A stretch of DNA of 43,045 nucleotides, from assembly GCA_017992695.1 (NCBI GenBank), contig JAGOOC010000021.1, positions 1-43,045 on the forward strand, given 5' to 3'. Source of the DNA: Bacteroides sp. (GTDB lineage: Bacteria; Bacteroidota; Bacteroidia; Bacteroidales; Bacteroidaceae). Position 1 is the first letter of the stretch, and each line of letters begins with the position of its first letter. Position numbers and translations under genes: made by a program. The notes under the pieces were generated by a model. The model was not told the DNA's origin, made no database searches, and saw only the letters and a list, made by a program, of their open reading frames with translations. Below, piece by piece: positions 17,001-26,267 of this stretch.

Positions 17001-17341
17001 AGCATGTGAGCCGAAGGGTGCAGGGTAACTGCATATGAATGCTTCCCGGTTACCAGTTTCACCTCGAGGGCATCGTAACCCACGTAACTGCAAAAGAAAC
17101 GGGTAATGCCATCGGGGATGGAGATGGTAAACTTACCATCCATATCGGTAATAACACCGGTTGTACTTGAGAAGTTTCCGGCTTTCTTTAAATCATCGGC
17201 GGCAACGTAAACGGTAGCACCAATAAGCGGTAGATTATCCTCGGCCGAGAGAACAACTCCTTGCACCGTACGGCTGGCAGCCGTGGCAGAGACAAAGGTT
17301 CCCATAAGGGCGAGAAAAAGAAGGATGAAATGCTTTTTCAT
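14075..17341 (-). CDS. SusC/RagA-family TonB-dependent outer-membrane transporter
   Basis: A 1088-residue TonB-linked barrel that imports oligomers across the outer membrane. MKKHFILLFLALMGTFVSATA is a signal peptide. It is followed by a carboxypeptidase-regulatory-like beta-sandwich (TVQGVVLSAEDNLPLIGATV to about residue 110), a TonB-box-like segment DAVVVTGYQ, and a plug domain with IRIRGTSSLNGTQDPLWVLD and VLKDAAATAIYGARAANGV, both diagnostic of SusC. The remaining ~850 residues form the beta barrel, ending in SLSLNF with a terminal Phe. No STN signalling domain is present, so it is not itself an anti-sigma-linked sensor. It lies 28 bp after the metalloprotease gene and 24 bp before susD. 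Confidence 0.96.
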   Translation of the reverse strand: MKKHFILLFLALMGTFVSATAASRTVQGVVLSAEDNLPLIGATVYVAADDLKKAGNFSSTTGVITDMDGKFTISIPDGITRFFCSYVGYDALEVKLVTGKHSYAVTLHPSAHMLDAVVVTGYQTVERRKLTAAVSKIDISDQMVGAAKNIDQALSGQIAGLSVSPTSGAPGAPAKIRIRGTSSLNGTQDPLWVLDGIPLEGTNIPAMEVLKDIDNLQQSSIAGLNPSDIDNITVLKDAAATAIYGARAANGVIVITTKSGKSGKPVVSFSTKLTYSPAQGIDRLNLMNSSEKVGLELDLLQSGYPYRSGKGEVSRIISGYGLTGAFEQNGWSALSSDAQRDINRLRDTHTDWNDILFRDAFAQEYNVSLSGGSEKATYYTSLAYMKDNGNIPNVGTDRLNMVLKTNYKVNRMLKVGASLFANRRTSTTYLPDNDGLTNPVFYSRLASPYFRPYDEQGNYLYDIDIENDLDMDFGFNPFEERNNTSNETTINGLSAILDAELRFDDRFKLITQLGLQLDQTSMERIADGESYAMRLEKKNRRYNGVTYLPVGGYHKANENSNSQITWKAMGEYRDSYNDIHEFEAMVGTELRKTWNETLYTVGYGFDRKTLTTKPILFPEESKAFPLHTKGYTENAYVSAFSTLSYSLLNRYTLGGSIRFDGSDLFGVDKKYRYLPLYSVSGLWRASNEPFMQEAKWIDNLVFRASYGLQGNIDKNTSPFLLGTYRVENILPGGSEDMIDISGAPNDKLRWEKTHSVNAGFDFSILNQAINLSADYYYRKGVDLIGIQMLPLETGFVSTNINWASMRNQGVELGLTTRNIHTKGFMWTTNFNFAYNQNTVLKETMREDATYPGRQGYPVGAIFALKTAGLDDQGYPMFLNKEGEAVSGIEFFKLQEWGFGSNDLTPQDWRELYTYMGTSDCPYTGGFNNTFTYKAFELGVNFSFDFGGKVRTKPSYSMVDYDRGRNSNRDILNRWTPENTNTNYPALLSQFERLDEYMFYSNQDYVYNYMDIWVKDLNYVRMQNIRLGYTLPNTVSRLFGLSSATVAVEGRNLVVFGSSYTNFLDPETMGNPYAMAIPKSVTFSLSLNF

Positions 17342-17369
17342 TCGTTTAATAAAGTTTATTTTGAGTGAT

Positions 17370-20003
17370 TTATTTTAGACCCAACGCTGTGTTGATGCGC
17401 AGAATCATATCATTATAATGGTATTTCGCAGCTACATTTGATGTGCTCAGACGACTTTGCAGCAGTTCTTTGATGCGCAACAATTCGCCTCGTTTCACCG
17501 AGATAGCATCTGAAACGCGGCTGATCTGAGAGCCGTAGAAGTTGAGTTCGCGACGCGCACTCATGTGATCGGCCGAGGCAGAGCGTTGGGCATGTTCGTC
17601 GCAACTACACAAAGGCATTTGATTGTCGAACAAGAAGTGACTATCGGCCAATTTCTTATTAATCTTTACCCCTTCAGTCTCTGCCGCGGCAGTGATCAGC
17701 GCATCTACGAAGTTTTTTTGCAAGGCACGAGTCATCACATCGGGCACAGCACCACGCTCTGTGGTGGCGAAAATGCGGCGGTGCAATCGGTCCATCAACT
17801 CAACAGCGGTGAATGCTTGCTTGCCGTTGACCGATTCGTTTTCGAGCATGCGCATCAAGCGGTTGTTGCCCAGCAAATCCCAAAGGATGTATGACTGTGC
17901 ATTTTTCAATACTTGAGTCGGTGCATTCTCGACAACACCCAGAGGGGTGTTGCGCAACAAGTAGGTGTATTCGCCCACTTCGGTGTCGAACAACCACGTA
18001 GGGTAGGTCAACACCTCATCGAGCAAGAATTGCAAGGCAGCTTGCTGACGTTCGCGCTCTACAAAGGTATAGGTTTTCACGCCATCACCTACAATGGTGT
18101 TCTCCAGGTACATGCCACCAATGTTGGTCAGTACGTGATACAGGTAGTTGTTCCATTGATTAATAACCGCATAGTAAAGGCGTGATGCCTCTTCGTAAGT
18201 CTGTCCGGACTCGCCCGAGGTAGTCCATTGAATAATCTGGGGAACGATGCGTTTGAGGTTAGCAATGCCCAGTTGCGAGGAGCGAATGGCATCATCGCCC
18301 AAATCTTCGTTTTGTGCACGGGGATCTACAGCGTCACGCACATCCTGAGCTTCGCTGTATTTATAGAGACGGCCGGTGTGGCGACTCAACAAATCGTGTA
18401 GTTCCTCCTTCTCCTCTTGGGGTGTTGCTTTACCATACCAACGGTAACCGTATTCAATGGCAAAAAGATCATAGGGACCGATATGGGGAGAAAGCACCGT
18501 TACCCCATCTGCTGGTTGGGCCACGTAGTTGAAACGGGCGTAATCCATGATGGAGGAAGAGGTCGAATTCATTTTATCGGTAAACGCCTTTGAGCGAAGC
18601 GAGTCGGTGGGGAAAGCCCACGAGCCCATCATGTTGTGACGCAAACCCAACGAGTGTCCTACCTCATGGCAAGCCACGAAGCGCATGGCGTCACCCATCA
18701 GTTCATCGGGCAGTTCGGTTTGGCGAGCTTCGGGGCGCACCGTGCCGGTTTGCACCGTAATCCACTCTTGCAGCATCGACAGCACATTGTGCCACCACAT
18801 GATATCAGCTTCCAGTATCTCACCCGAGCGGGGGTCAAGAATAGAAGGGCCCATCGCATTGGCTTTGGCCGAAGCGGCATAGGTAAGAACCGAGTAGTTT
18901 ACATCGTCCATGTCGATACTCATGCTATCGGTAACTTCGAACGCTTGAATAGCATTTTTGAAACCGGCACGTTCAAAAGCAACCTGCCAATCTTCGATGC
19001 CTTGTTTAATGTATTTTCGCCAGCGGTGAGGTGTAGAGTTTTCTATGTAAAAAACAATGGGCTTCTGAGGTTCTACCAATTCGCCACGCAGATAGGCTTG
19101 GCGGTCTTCGGGTTTGGGCTCCAGTCGCCAGCGGGTAATGAGCTCTTGCTTCTTAACCCGTTGCTGTTTGTCGCTAAAACTCAATAAAGGATTGGTAAAA
19201 TAGCCCACACGAGAGTTATTTAATCGTCCGATCATTGGTGTTTCGGGCAACAACAGCAGGGAAGAACTAACCTCCACGGTTACGTAAACACTGGTAGTAC
19301 CTTCGGTCACCTTCGTGGTCAGTTCAGAAGTAGCCACCACATTATTCTCGAACGATTTAATGGAGAGAATGCGTGACAAGTTTTTAATGGCCGACGTGCC
19401 CAGGTTGATATTCGTAAACACGTTATTGATGCTGGTCTCGGTGCCATCATAAATGTCGTTTACTTTTATTACCACCGCGGTAGAATCTTTGTTCCAGGCT
19501 TCGATCTTGAAACCAGCAATCAGCGGAGAGATAAAGTTATCTTTGACCGACTGACTTATGGCATCTTCTTCGGGCGAAAAGGGCAACGGACGCCCTTGAC
19601 GAATAAGCAACTTGCCGGCAGCTCGGTCGAGCTCAAAGCGTACCATCTGGTTCTCGTAGTTCACACCACGATTGACACCGGCCTCATTCAGCTCAGCGGG
19701 CACTCGTTGCAGTTTATTTACCACCAGCATATCACGCCCCAATAGCCGCGAAGGAACCTCGAAGTAATAATCGTTCTTTTTCTGGTATATATTAAACACA
19801 CCTCGTTGCAGAACGGTACCACCTCCGGTCAATTTCTCATAGTCGGTTTGGGAGGAAATACTGTCTTTTGACTCACTCTTTTTCTTCTTACCGAACCACC
19901 CTGCTTTGTGGGGTTTCGCTTGTTCGGCATACAAATACACATTCGGTCCGCACATCATCGTGCTGGTAACCATAGTAGTAAGCAGAATTGTTTTAAATCT
20001 CAT
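17370..20003 (-). CDS. Zinc-dependent metalloprotease (met-zincin; DUF5117/DUF5118 type)
   Basis: An exported 877-residue protein and the first gene of the protease-SusC-SusD operon. The start is ATG 20003; the frame extends one codon upstream to a TTG. The N-terminus MRFKTILLTTMVTSTMMC is a signal sequence, with no clear lipobox. Residues ~50-290 correspond to the DUF5118/DUF5117 region found in Bacteroidetes proteases. The catalytic zinc site is HEVGHSLGLRH (His446, Glu447, His450, His456), with a met-turn SSSIMDY at Met486, a pattern of metzincins. A long helical C-terminal region follows. The activity as a peptidase is well supported by the complete zinc site; the substrate is unknown. 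Linkage to SusCD suggests that it makes or trims peptides for uptake. Confidence 0.92.
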   Translation of the reverse strand: MRFKTILLTTMVTSTMMCGPNVYLYAEQAKPHKAGWFGKKKKSESKDSISSQTDYEKLTGGGTVLQRGVFNIYQKKNDYYFEVPSRLLGRDMLVVNKLQRVPAELNEAGVNRGVNYENQMVRFELDRAAGKLLIRQGRPLPFSPEEDAISQSVKDNFISPLIAGFKIEAWNKDSTAVVIKVNDIYDGTETSINNVFTNINLGTSAIKNLSRILSIKSFENNVVATSELTTKVTEGTTSVYVTVEVSSSLLLLPETPMIGRLNNSRVGYFTNPLLSFSDKQQRVKKQELITRWRLEPKPEDRQAYLRGELVEPQKPIVFYIENSTPHRWRKYIKQGIEDWQVAFERAGFKNAIQAFEVTDSMSIDMDDVNYSVLTYAASAKANAMGPSILDPRSGEILEADIMWWHNVLSMLQEWITVQTGTVRPEARQTELPDELMGDAMRFVACHEVGHSLGLRHNMMGSWAFPTDSLRSKAFTDKMNSTSSSIMDYARFNYVAQPADGVTVLSPHIGPYDLFAIEYGYRWYGKATPQEEKEELHDLLSRHTGRLYKYSEAQDVRDAVDPRAQNEDLGDDAIRSSQLGIANLKRIVPQIIQWTTSGESGQTYEEASRLYYAVINQWNNYLYHVLTNIGGMYLENTIVGDGVKTYTFVERERQQAALQFLLDEVLTYPTWLFDTEVGEYTYLLRNTPLGVVENAPTQVLKNAQSYILWDLLGNNRLMRMLENESVNGKQAFTAVELMDRLHRRIFATTERGAVPDVMTRALQKNFVDALITAAAETEGVKINKKLADSHFLFDNQMPLCSCDEHAQRSASADHMSARRELNFYGSQISRVSDAISVKRGELLRIKELLQSRLSTSNVAAKYHYNDMILRINTALGLK

Positions 20004-20061
20004 CAAGTTAGTATAAAATTCTTCAAAATAATCGTTCTACTCTATAGAACAAAAGAATGCG

Positions 20062-20094
20062 CAAAGATAGTAAAACTATCCTTAACTGTACCAA
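20062..20094 (-). promoter_or_regulatory. Promoter of the protease-susC-susD operon
   Basis: On the minus strand TTG (20094-20092), a 22-nt spacer and TATCTTTG (20069-20062) match the Bacteroidetes -33/-7 pattern. The -7 box is 59 bp before the protease ATG. No equivalent box was seen in the 28-bp and 24-bp gaps inside the operon. Confidence 0.6.
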
Positions 20095-20152
20095 AAAGAT
20101 CGTGGTTTTGCTATTTTTTCTTGTTTACAGCGTGTTATATGTGATAAATAGC

Positions 20153-20160
20153 TATCTTTG
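20153..20160 (+). promoter_or_regulatory. -7 box for the addA-addB pair
   Basis: TATCTTTG matches TAnnTTTG exactly, 35 bp before the ATG at 20196. No convincing -33 TTTG is seen at the usual spacing. Confidence 0.5.
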
Positions 20161-20195
20161 CCTAATAACTACTCTAAACAAAAGCATACTCTACA

Positions 20196-23100
20196 ATGAG
20201 CGAACTTTTAGTCTATAAAGCCTCTGCCGGATCGGGTAAAACCTTTACATTGGCAGTAGAATACATCAAACTATTGATACTAAATCCGCGTGCTTATCAA
20301 CAGATATTGGCGGTGACTTTTACCAATAAAGCAACGGCCGAAATGAAGGAGCGCATCCTGAGCCAGCTTCATGGAATTCGCACGGCCGACAAGGATTCGG
20401 AGGCCTACCTGTTGCGAATTATGGCAGAGACTGGAAAGAGTGCTGAAGAGGTGCGCAAGGCTGCCGGATTGGCACTGAGCTATATGCTACACGACTACAG
20501 TCGCTTCCGGGTAGAGACGATAGACTCGTTTTTTCAATCGGTGATGCGCAACCTGGCACGCGAATTGGAACTAAGCCCCAACCTAAACATTGAGCTAAAC
20601 AACACCGAAGTGCTGAGCGATGCGGTAGACAGTATGATTGAAAAGTTGGGACCTACTTCGCCCGTGCTGGCTTGGTTGCTCGATTATATTGACGAACGCA
20701 TAGCCGACGATAAACGATGGAACGTTTCTGACGAGGTAAAAAATTTTGGACGAAACATCTTCGATGAAGGGTACATCGAACAAGGCGAAGAACTGCGACA
20801 ACGCTTGCGCGACCCGAACACCATTCGTAACTATCGCAAGGAACTTCGCGAACTGCAAGAGGCGGCTTTGGAGCAGATGCAAGGGTTCAACGAACAGCTG
20901 GAAAACATTCTGGCCAGCCAAAACTTAAAGCCGAGTGACCTGAAGAATGGTAGCAGAGGGATAGCCAGCTACTTCAATAAACTACAAAACGGAACATTGA
21001 GTGATGACATTGTGAACGTAACCGTGGAGAAGTGTCTCGAAGATGAGAACAACTGGGCGGCTAAAAGCTCGAAACGCTATGCTGACATCCTGCTGCTTGC
21101 CTCGTCTATCCTTATGCCGCTGCTGCAAGATGCCGAAGAGCTGCGTCCGCGCAACAACAAAATTGTAAACAGCTGTCGACTCTCCTTGCAACACCTCAAC
21201 AAAGTGCAGCTACTGGCAAACATCGACGAAGAGGTGCGTCAACTTAACAAAGAGAATAACCGCTTTCTGCTATCAGATACCAGCGCCCTGCTGCACCAAC
21301 TGGTGAGGGATGGAGACTCTTCGTTTGTGTTCGAAAAGATTGGAGCCAACATTCACAACGTAATGATTGACGAGTTTCAAGACACCAGTCGGATGCAATG
21401 GAGCAACTTCAAGCTACTATTGCTCGAGGGCCTTTCGCAAGGAGCCGACAGTTTGATTGTAGGCGACGTGAAGCAATCCATCTACCGATGGCGGAATGGC
21501 GACTGGGGCATCTTGAACGGGTTGAACGACCGGATAGCCCATTTTCCCGTTCGGGTGGAAACTCTCAAAACCAACCGACGTAGCGAAACAAAGGTTATCC
21601 GCTTCAACAATCAAGTATTTGCCGCAGCGGCAAACTACTTGAACGAGCGTTACCGCAAGGAGTTGGGAACCAGTTGCGAATCACTGCAACGCGCTTATGC
21701 CGATGTGGAGCAAGAGTCGCCAAAATCAAAAGAGAAAGGATTCGTCAAAGTCTCTTTCCTTGAACCCGACGAGGAGCACGACTATACCGAGCAAACGCTC
21801 ATCGCCTTAGGCACCGAGGTAGAACAGCTACTTGCGGCAGGCGTCAAACTGAACGACATAGCCATATTGGTGCGCAAAAACAAAACGATTCCACGCATTG
21901 CCGATTATTTTGATAAGGAGCTGCACTTCAAAGTAGTATCTGATGAAGCCTTCCGGTTGGATGCCTCGTTGGCCGTCTGCATGATGATGGATGGCTTGCG
22001 CTACCTCTCTAACCCCGAAAACCGAATTGCCAAGGCGCAACTGATGCTCAATTATGAACTGAAAATAAAGCAGCAAAAGACGGAAGCCGTGCCAACCGAA
22101 GCAACAGAAATTTCCATAGACACCATACTCACTGAAAAGAGTGAGCGTTATCTGCCTACAGGTTTTACCGAACAAATGAGCACCTTGCGCCTAATGCCGC
22201 TCTATGAACTGCTCGAAGAGCTGTTTACACGCTTCGAGTTGAACCGCATTGTCGATCAAGATGCATACCTCTTCGCTTTCTTCGATGCCGTGACCGACTA
22301 TTTGCAGAGCAACTCTTCAGACCTGGATAGCTTCATTCGCTATTGGGACGAAACGCTCTGCCGCAAAACCATTCCAAGCGGCGAGCTTGAGGGCATTCGT
22401 ATCTTCTCCATCCATAAGTCGAAGGGACTGGAGTTTCACACCGTGCTCCTCCCCTTCTGCGATTGGAAGATGGAGAACGAGACCAACAACCAGCTGGTGT
22501 GGTGTGTGCCCCGGCAAGCACCGTTCGATGGGCTCGATATTGTTCCGATTAATTACTCCTCGCAGATGAACGAGTCGATTTACCACGAGGACTACCTGCA
22601 CGAGCGTTTACAGCTCTGGGTAGACAACCTGAATCTGCTCTATGTAGCCTTTACGCGTGCCGGTAAGAACCTAATAGTATGGACTAAAAAGGGACAGAAA
22701 GGAACCATGTCTGAGCTGTTAACCAACGCACTGGCTGCCATTGCTGACGAAGAGAACAGCGAATACAGCGAAGATACTTGTTACGAACAGGGGATAATCT
22801 GCCCCTCCGAAGAGGAGAAAGAACAGGTATCGACCAACAAGTTAACACAGAAGCAGCAGAAACGATCCATCCGCATGGAGTCGATGCGACACGATATAGA
22901 GTTCAGGCAATCGAACCGCTCGGCCGACTTCATTGAAGGCATTGACGAAGAGGAGTCGGAAGATCGTTTTATCAACGAAGGACGCCTGCTGCACACGCTC
23001 TTCTCGGCCGTCGAAACTGCGTCGGATATTGATCCGGCCATCGAACGTTTAGTGTTCGAAGGCATCATCGGGGACCGCCAAAAAGCCGACGAAATACGCA

Positions 23101-23399
23101 GTTTTACGCACAAAGCGTTTGCTCAGCCGCAGGTCAAAGATTGGTATTCGGGCCAATGGAAACTATTCAACGAGTGCGCCATTATCTATAAAGAGAACGG
23201 AATATTGCAAACCCGACGCCCCGACCGTGTGATGATGAGCGAAAATCACGTCGTGGTAGTCGATTTTAAATTTGGTAAACCGAACAAGAAGTATAACAAA
23301 CAGGTACAGGGATACATGGATTTGCTCAAACAGATGGGTTACACGAACATCACCGGGCATTTGTGGTATGTTAAAGACGAAACAATAGAACAGGTATGA
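20196..23399 (+). CDS. addA: AddA/RecB-like helicase-nuclease
   Basis: UvrD/Rep-superfamily helicase with a C-terminal RecB-type nuclease, 1067 residues. It processes double-strand breaks for RecA loading as the partner of the next gene. The ATP loop is KASAGSGKTFTLA at residues 8-20; motif Ia/Ib is VTFTNKATAEMK, Walker B is MIDEFQDTSRMQW, motif III is GDVKQSIYRWRNGD, motif IV is TNRRSE, and motif V is SIHKSKGLEF with VAFTRAGK as motif VI. The PD-(D/E)XK nuclease core is RRPDRVMMSENH followed by VVDFKFGK (Asp1023, Lys1025) and QVQGYMD. Its stop overlaps the start of addB (ATGA), so the pair is translationally coupled. Confidence 0.9.
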   Translation: MSELLVYKASAGSGKTFTLAVEYIKLLILNPRAYQQILAVTFTNKATAEMKERILSQLHGIRTADKDSEAYLLRIMAETGKSAEEVRKAAGLALSYMLHDYSRFRVETIDSFFQSVMRNLARELELSPNLNIELNNTEVLSDAVDSMIEKLGPTSPVLAWLLDYIDERIADDKRWNVSDEVKNFGRNIFDEGYIEQGEELRQRLRDPNTIRNYRKELRELQEAALEQMQGFNEQLENILASQNLKPSDLKNGSRGIASYFNKLQNGTLSDDIVNVTVEKCLEDENNWAAKSSKRYADILLLASSILMPLLQDAEELRPRNNKIVNSCRLSLQHLNKVQLLANIDEEVRQLNKENNRFLLSDTSALLHQLVRDGDSSFVFEKIGANIHNVMIDEFQDTSRMQWSNFKLLLLEGLSQGADSLIVGDVKQSIYRWRNGDWGILNGLNDRIAHFPVRVETLKTNRRSETKVIRFNNQVFAAAANYLNERYRKELGTSCESLQRAYADVEQESPKSKEKGFVKVSFLEPDEEHDYTEQTLIALGTEVEQLLAAGVKLNDIAILVRKNKTIPRIADYFDKELHFKVVSDEAFRLDASLAVCMMMDGLRYLSNPENRIAKAQLMLNYELKIKQQKTEAVPTEATEISIDTILTEKSERYLPTGFTEQMSTLRLMPLYELLEELFTRFELNRIVDQDAYLFAFFDAVTDYLQSNSSDLDSFIRYWDETLCRKTIPSGELEGIRIFSIHKSKGLEFHTVLLPFCDWKMENETNNQLVWCVPRQAPFDGLDIVPINYSSQMNESIYHEDYLHERLQLWVDNLNLLYVAFTRAGKNLIVWTKKGQKGTMSELLTNALAAIADEENSEYSEDTCYEQGIICPSEEEKEQVSTNKLTQKQQKRSIRMESMRHDIEFRQSNRSADFIEGIDEEESEDRFINEGRLLHTLFSAVETASDIDPAIERLVFEGIIGDRQKADEIRSFTHKAFAQPQVKDWYSGQWKLFNECAIIYKENGILQTRRPDRVMMSENHVVVVDFKFGKPNKKYNKQVQGYMDLLKQMGYTNITGHLWYVKDETIEQV

Positions 23400-26257
23400 A
23401 AACATTTCTCCAACTGGTCGCTCACGACCTTTACAACAAGATAGGTAACGATTTATCACGCGTAGCCATTGTATTCCCCAACAAACGAGCCAGCTTGTTT
23501 TTCAACGAACATCTGGCAGGTGAGTCCGATCGCCCCTTGTGGTCGCCGGCCTACGTCAGCATCAGTGAATTGTTTCAACAATTGTCGCCACAGAAGTTGG
23601 GCGACCCCATCGGACTGGTATGTGAGCTGTACAACGTGTTTCGGGAGGAGACCCAAAGCGAAGAGTCGCTCGACGATTTCTACTTTTGGGGCGAATTACT
23701 GATCAGCGACTTTGACGATGCCGATAAGAACTTGGTAGACGCCGGCCGCCTGTTTAGCAACCTGCAAGAGCTGAAAAACATCATGGAAGGGTTTGATTTT
23801 CTCGATGAAGAGCAAGAGGCAGCCATCCGTCAGTTTTTCCAGAACTTCTCGATTGAGCGCCACACGGAGTTAAAGCAGAAGTTTATCTCACTTTGGGATA
23901 AGTTGGGCAACATTTACCAGCGCTACCGCGAGAACCTGACCAAACGAGGTATTGCCTACGAGGGCATGCTCTATCGCAATGTAATTGAGCAGCTTGCACC
24001 CGGCACGCTGAAGTACGATAAGTATGTGTTTGTGGGATTCAACGTACTAAACAAAGTAGAAACTGCTTTCTTTACTCAGCTGCGGGATGCCGACAAGGCC
24101 CTTTTTTATTGGGATTATGACCTTTTTTATACCCATCAGACGGAGTTTCGCCACGAAGCAGGCGAATTCATCAACCGCAACCTGCTCCTGTTTCCGAACG
24201 AGCTGCCCGAAAGCTATTTCGACTGCCTGCGTCATCCGAAGCAGGTACGTTTCATCTCGGCTCCTACCGAGAATGCACAGGCGCGCTACTTGCCTCAATG
24301 GGTACGTGAACACCTCACTCCCAACGAAAAGGAGAATGCTGTAGTGCTGTGCAACGAAGCCTTGCTACTGCCCGTGCTCCACTCCATACCGACCGAAGTG
24401 CAGAACGTAAACATTACCATGGGATTTCCGCTGGCACAAACCCCGGTGTATAGTTTTGTCAATGCGGTGTTGGAACTGCAAACCACGGGATATCGCTCGG
24501 ATACCGGACGCTATACGTACCAAGCAGTGCAAACCATTTTGAAGCACCCCTACACCCGTCAGCTCTCTAAACAAGCCGAGCTATTGGAGCGAGAGCTAAC
24601 AAAGACCAACCGTTTTTATCCGCTCCCCAGCGAGCTGAAGAAGGATGATTTTCTTGCGTTGCTTTTTACACCGCGTAACGGCAACCACGAGCTCTGTTCG
24701 TACCTTATTGAGCTACTCAAAGAAGTATCGGCTCTTTATAGGCAGAAAAATGAGCACGACGACATCTTTAATCAGCTTTACCGCGAATCGCTCTTTAAAA
24801 GCTACACCATGATAAACCGGCTGTTGAGTCTCATCGAGAGTGGTGAGTTGCAGGTGCGTGTGGATACGCTGAAACGATTGCTCAACAAGATATTAAGTGC
24901 CGCCAACATCCCTTTCCATGGCGAACCCGCTATTGGGATGCAGGTGATGGGGGTACTCGAAACCCGTAACCTGGACTTTAAGAACCTCATTCTGTTATCG
25001 CTCAACGAAGGGCAGCTGCCTAAAAGCGGTGGCGACTCCTCGTTCATCCCTTACAACTTGCGGAAAGCGTTCGGAATGACCACCATCGAACATAAAAATG
25101 CGGTGTATGCATATTACTTCTACCGCCTTATTCAACGAGCAGAGAACATTACGTTATTATATAACACCTCGTCGGAGGGCTTGAACCGGGGTGAATGGTC
25201 GCGCTTTATGCTGCAGTTCCTGCTTGAATGGCCACACGACATCAGCCGGGAGTATCTTGAAGCCGGACAATCGCCTCAGGCAACAACCGAAATAAGCATT
25301 GAAAAGACACCGGAGATACTGGATCGCCTGCGTGCCTCGACCGACATCACCCGGAACCCGAACGCTATACTTTCGCCATCGGCCCTCAACGCTTACTTGG
25401 ACTGCCGTTTGCGGTTTTATTTCCGCTACGTGGCTCGCTTAAAAACACCCGACGAAGTGAGTGCAGACATCGATTCAGCTCTCTTCGGAACCATCTTTCA
25501 CCGATCGGCCGAGTTGACTTATGAGGCTCTAACTGCCCACAGCAAAGAGATACAGAAGGAGGATTTGGAGCGGCTGTTGCGCAACGACACGCAGCTACAA
25601 GGTTACGTAGACCGTGCCTTTAAAGAGGAGTTTTTCCATGTAGCGTTGGATGAGAAGCCCGAATACAACGGACTGCAACTGATTAACTCGAAAGTAATTG
25701 CTTCGTACCTGCGCCAGCTGCTTCGCAATGATTTGCAATATGCACCTTTTCAGATGGTGGGTATGGAAAAAAAGGTAGAGGAAGAGATGGTTATAGCTAC
25801 AGCCGAAGGTGACCTGCGTATAAAAATAGGTGGAACCATTGACCGATTGGACAGCAAAGAGGACACGTTGCGCATTGTGGATTATAAAACCGGAGGAAGT
25901 CCCAAGGCTCTGACAAACATAGAGCAGCTCTTCACTCCGGCCGACGGACGTCCCAACTATATCTTTCAAACGTTTCTTTACGCAGCCATCATGAGCCGCA
26001 AGCAACCCTTAAAGGTTGCTCCTGCCCTGCTCTACATTCATCGGGCTGCGTCTGAGAGTTATTCGCCAGTGGTAGAAATGGGTGAGCCACGCCAACCCAA
26101 GCTACCCGTCGACAACTTCGCTGTATTAGAGAGCGAGTTCCGCAATCGGTTACAGACGTTGCTGGTCGAGATATACGACAAAAATGAAGCCTTTACACAA
26201 ACAGAGAACGCCAAAGCGTGCGAGTATTGTGATTTTAAAGCATTGTGTTTGAAGTAG
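23396..26257 (+). CDS. addB: AddB-like nuclease subunit with iron-sulfur PD-(D/E)XK domain
   Basis: Partner of AddA, 953 residues, overlapping it by 4 bp. The N-terminal two-thirds has the degenerate helicase fold of AddB proteins. The expected ATP-loop position reads VAIVFPNKRASLFF and lacks a GxGKT motif, so it cannot hydrolyse ATP and probably acts in DNA binding and sequence recognition. The C-terminal nuclease has IGGTIDRLD and IVDYKTGG. Cys670 (in YLDCRLRF) with Cys942, Cys945 and Cys951 at the extreme C-terminus (CEYCDFKALC) are the four ligands expected for a 4Fe-4S cluster that staples the nuclease. It converges on the histidine kinase gene with only 10 bp between stops, and no terminator was found. 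Confidence 0.88.
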   Translation: MKTFLQLVAHDLYNKIGNDLSRVAIVFPNKRASLFFNEHLAGESDRPLWSPAYVSISELFQQLSPQKLGDPIGLVCELYNVFREETQSEESLDDFYFWGELLISDFDDADKNLVDAGRLFSNLQELKNIMEGFDFLDEEQEAAIRQFFQNFSIERHTELKQKFISLWDKLGNIYQRYRENLTKRGIAYEGMLYRNVIEQLAPGTLKYDKYVFVGFNVLNKVETAFFTQLRDADKALFYWDYDLFYTHQTEFRHEAGEFINRNLLLFPNELPESYFDCLRHPKQVRFISAPTENAQARYLPQWVREHLTPNEKENAVVLCNEALLLPVLHSIPTEVQNVNITMGFPLAQTPVYSFVNAVLELQTTGYRSDTGRYTYQAVQTILKHPYTRQLSKQAELLERELTKTNRFYPLPSELKKDDFLALLFTPRNGNHELCSYLIELLKEVSALYRQKNEHDDIFNQLYRESLFKSYTMINRLLSLIESGELQVRVDTLKRLLNKILSAANIPFHGEPAIGMQVMGVLETRNLDFKNLILLSLNEGQLPKSGGDSSFIPYNLRKAFGMTTIEHKNAVYAYYFYRLIQRAENITLLYNTSSEGLNRGEWSRFMLQFLLEWPHDISREYLEAGQSPQATTEISIEKTPEILDRLRASTDITRNPNAILSPSALNAYLDCRLRFYFRYVARLKTPDEVSADIDSALFGTIFHRSAELTYEALTAHSKEIQKEDLERLLRNDTQLQGYVDRAFKEEFFHVALDEKPEYNGLQLINSKVIASYLRQLLRNDLQYAPFQMVGMEKKVEEEMVIATAEGDLRIKIGGTIDRLDSKEDTLRIVDYKTGGSPKALTNIEQLFTPADGRPNYIFQTFLYAAIMSRKQPLKVAPALLYIHRAASESYSPVVEMGEPRQPKLPVDNFAVLESEFRNRLQTLLVEIYDKNEAFTQTENAKACEYCDFKALCLK

Positions 26258-26267
26258 CGTTGGGGCG

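Noticed and set aside
20196-26257. Helicase-nuclease pair as an anti-phage defence system
   Set aside because: Motif order, AddA-type nuclease, AddB iron-sulfur nuclease and 4-bp overlap fit the housekeeping AddAB recombination enzyme, and no defence genes are nearby.
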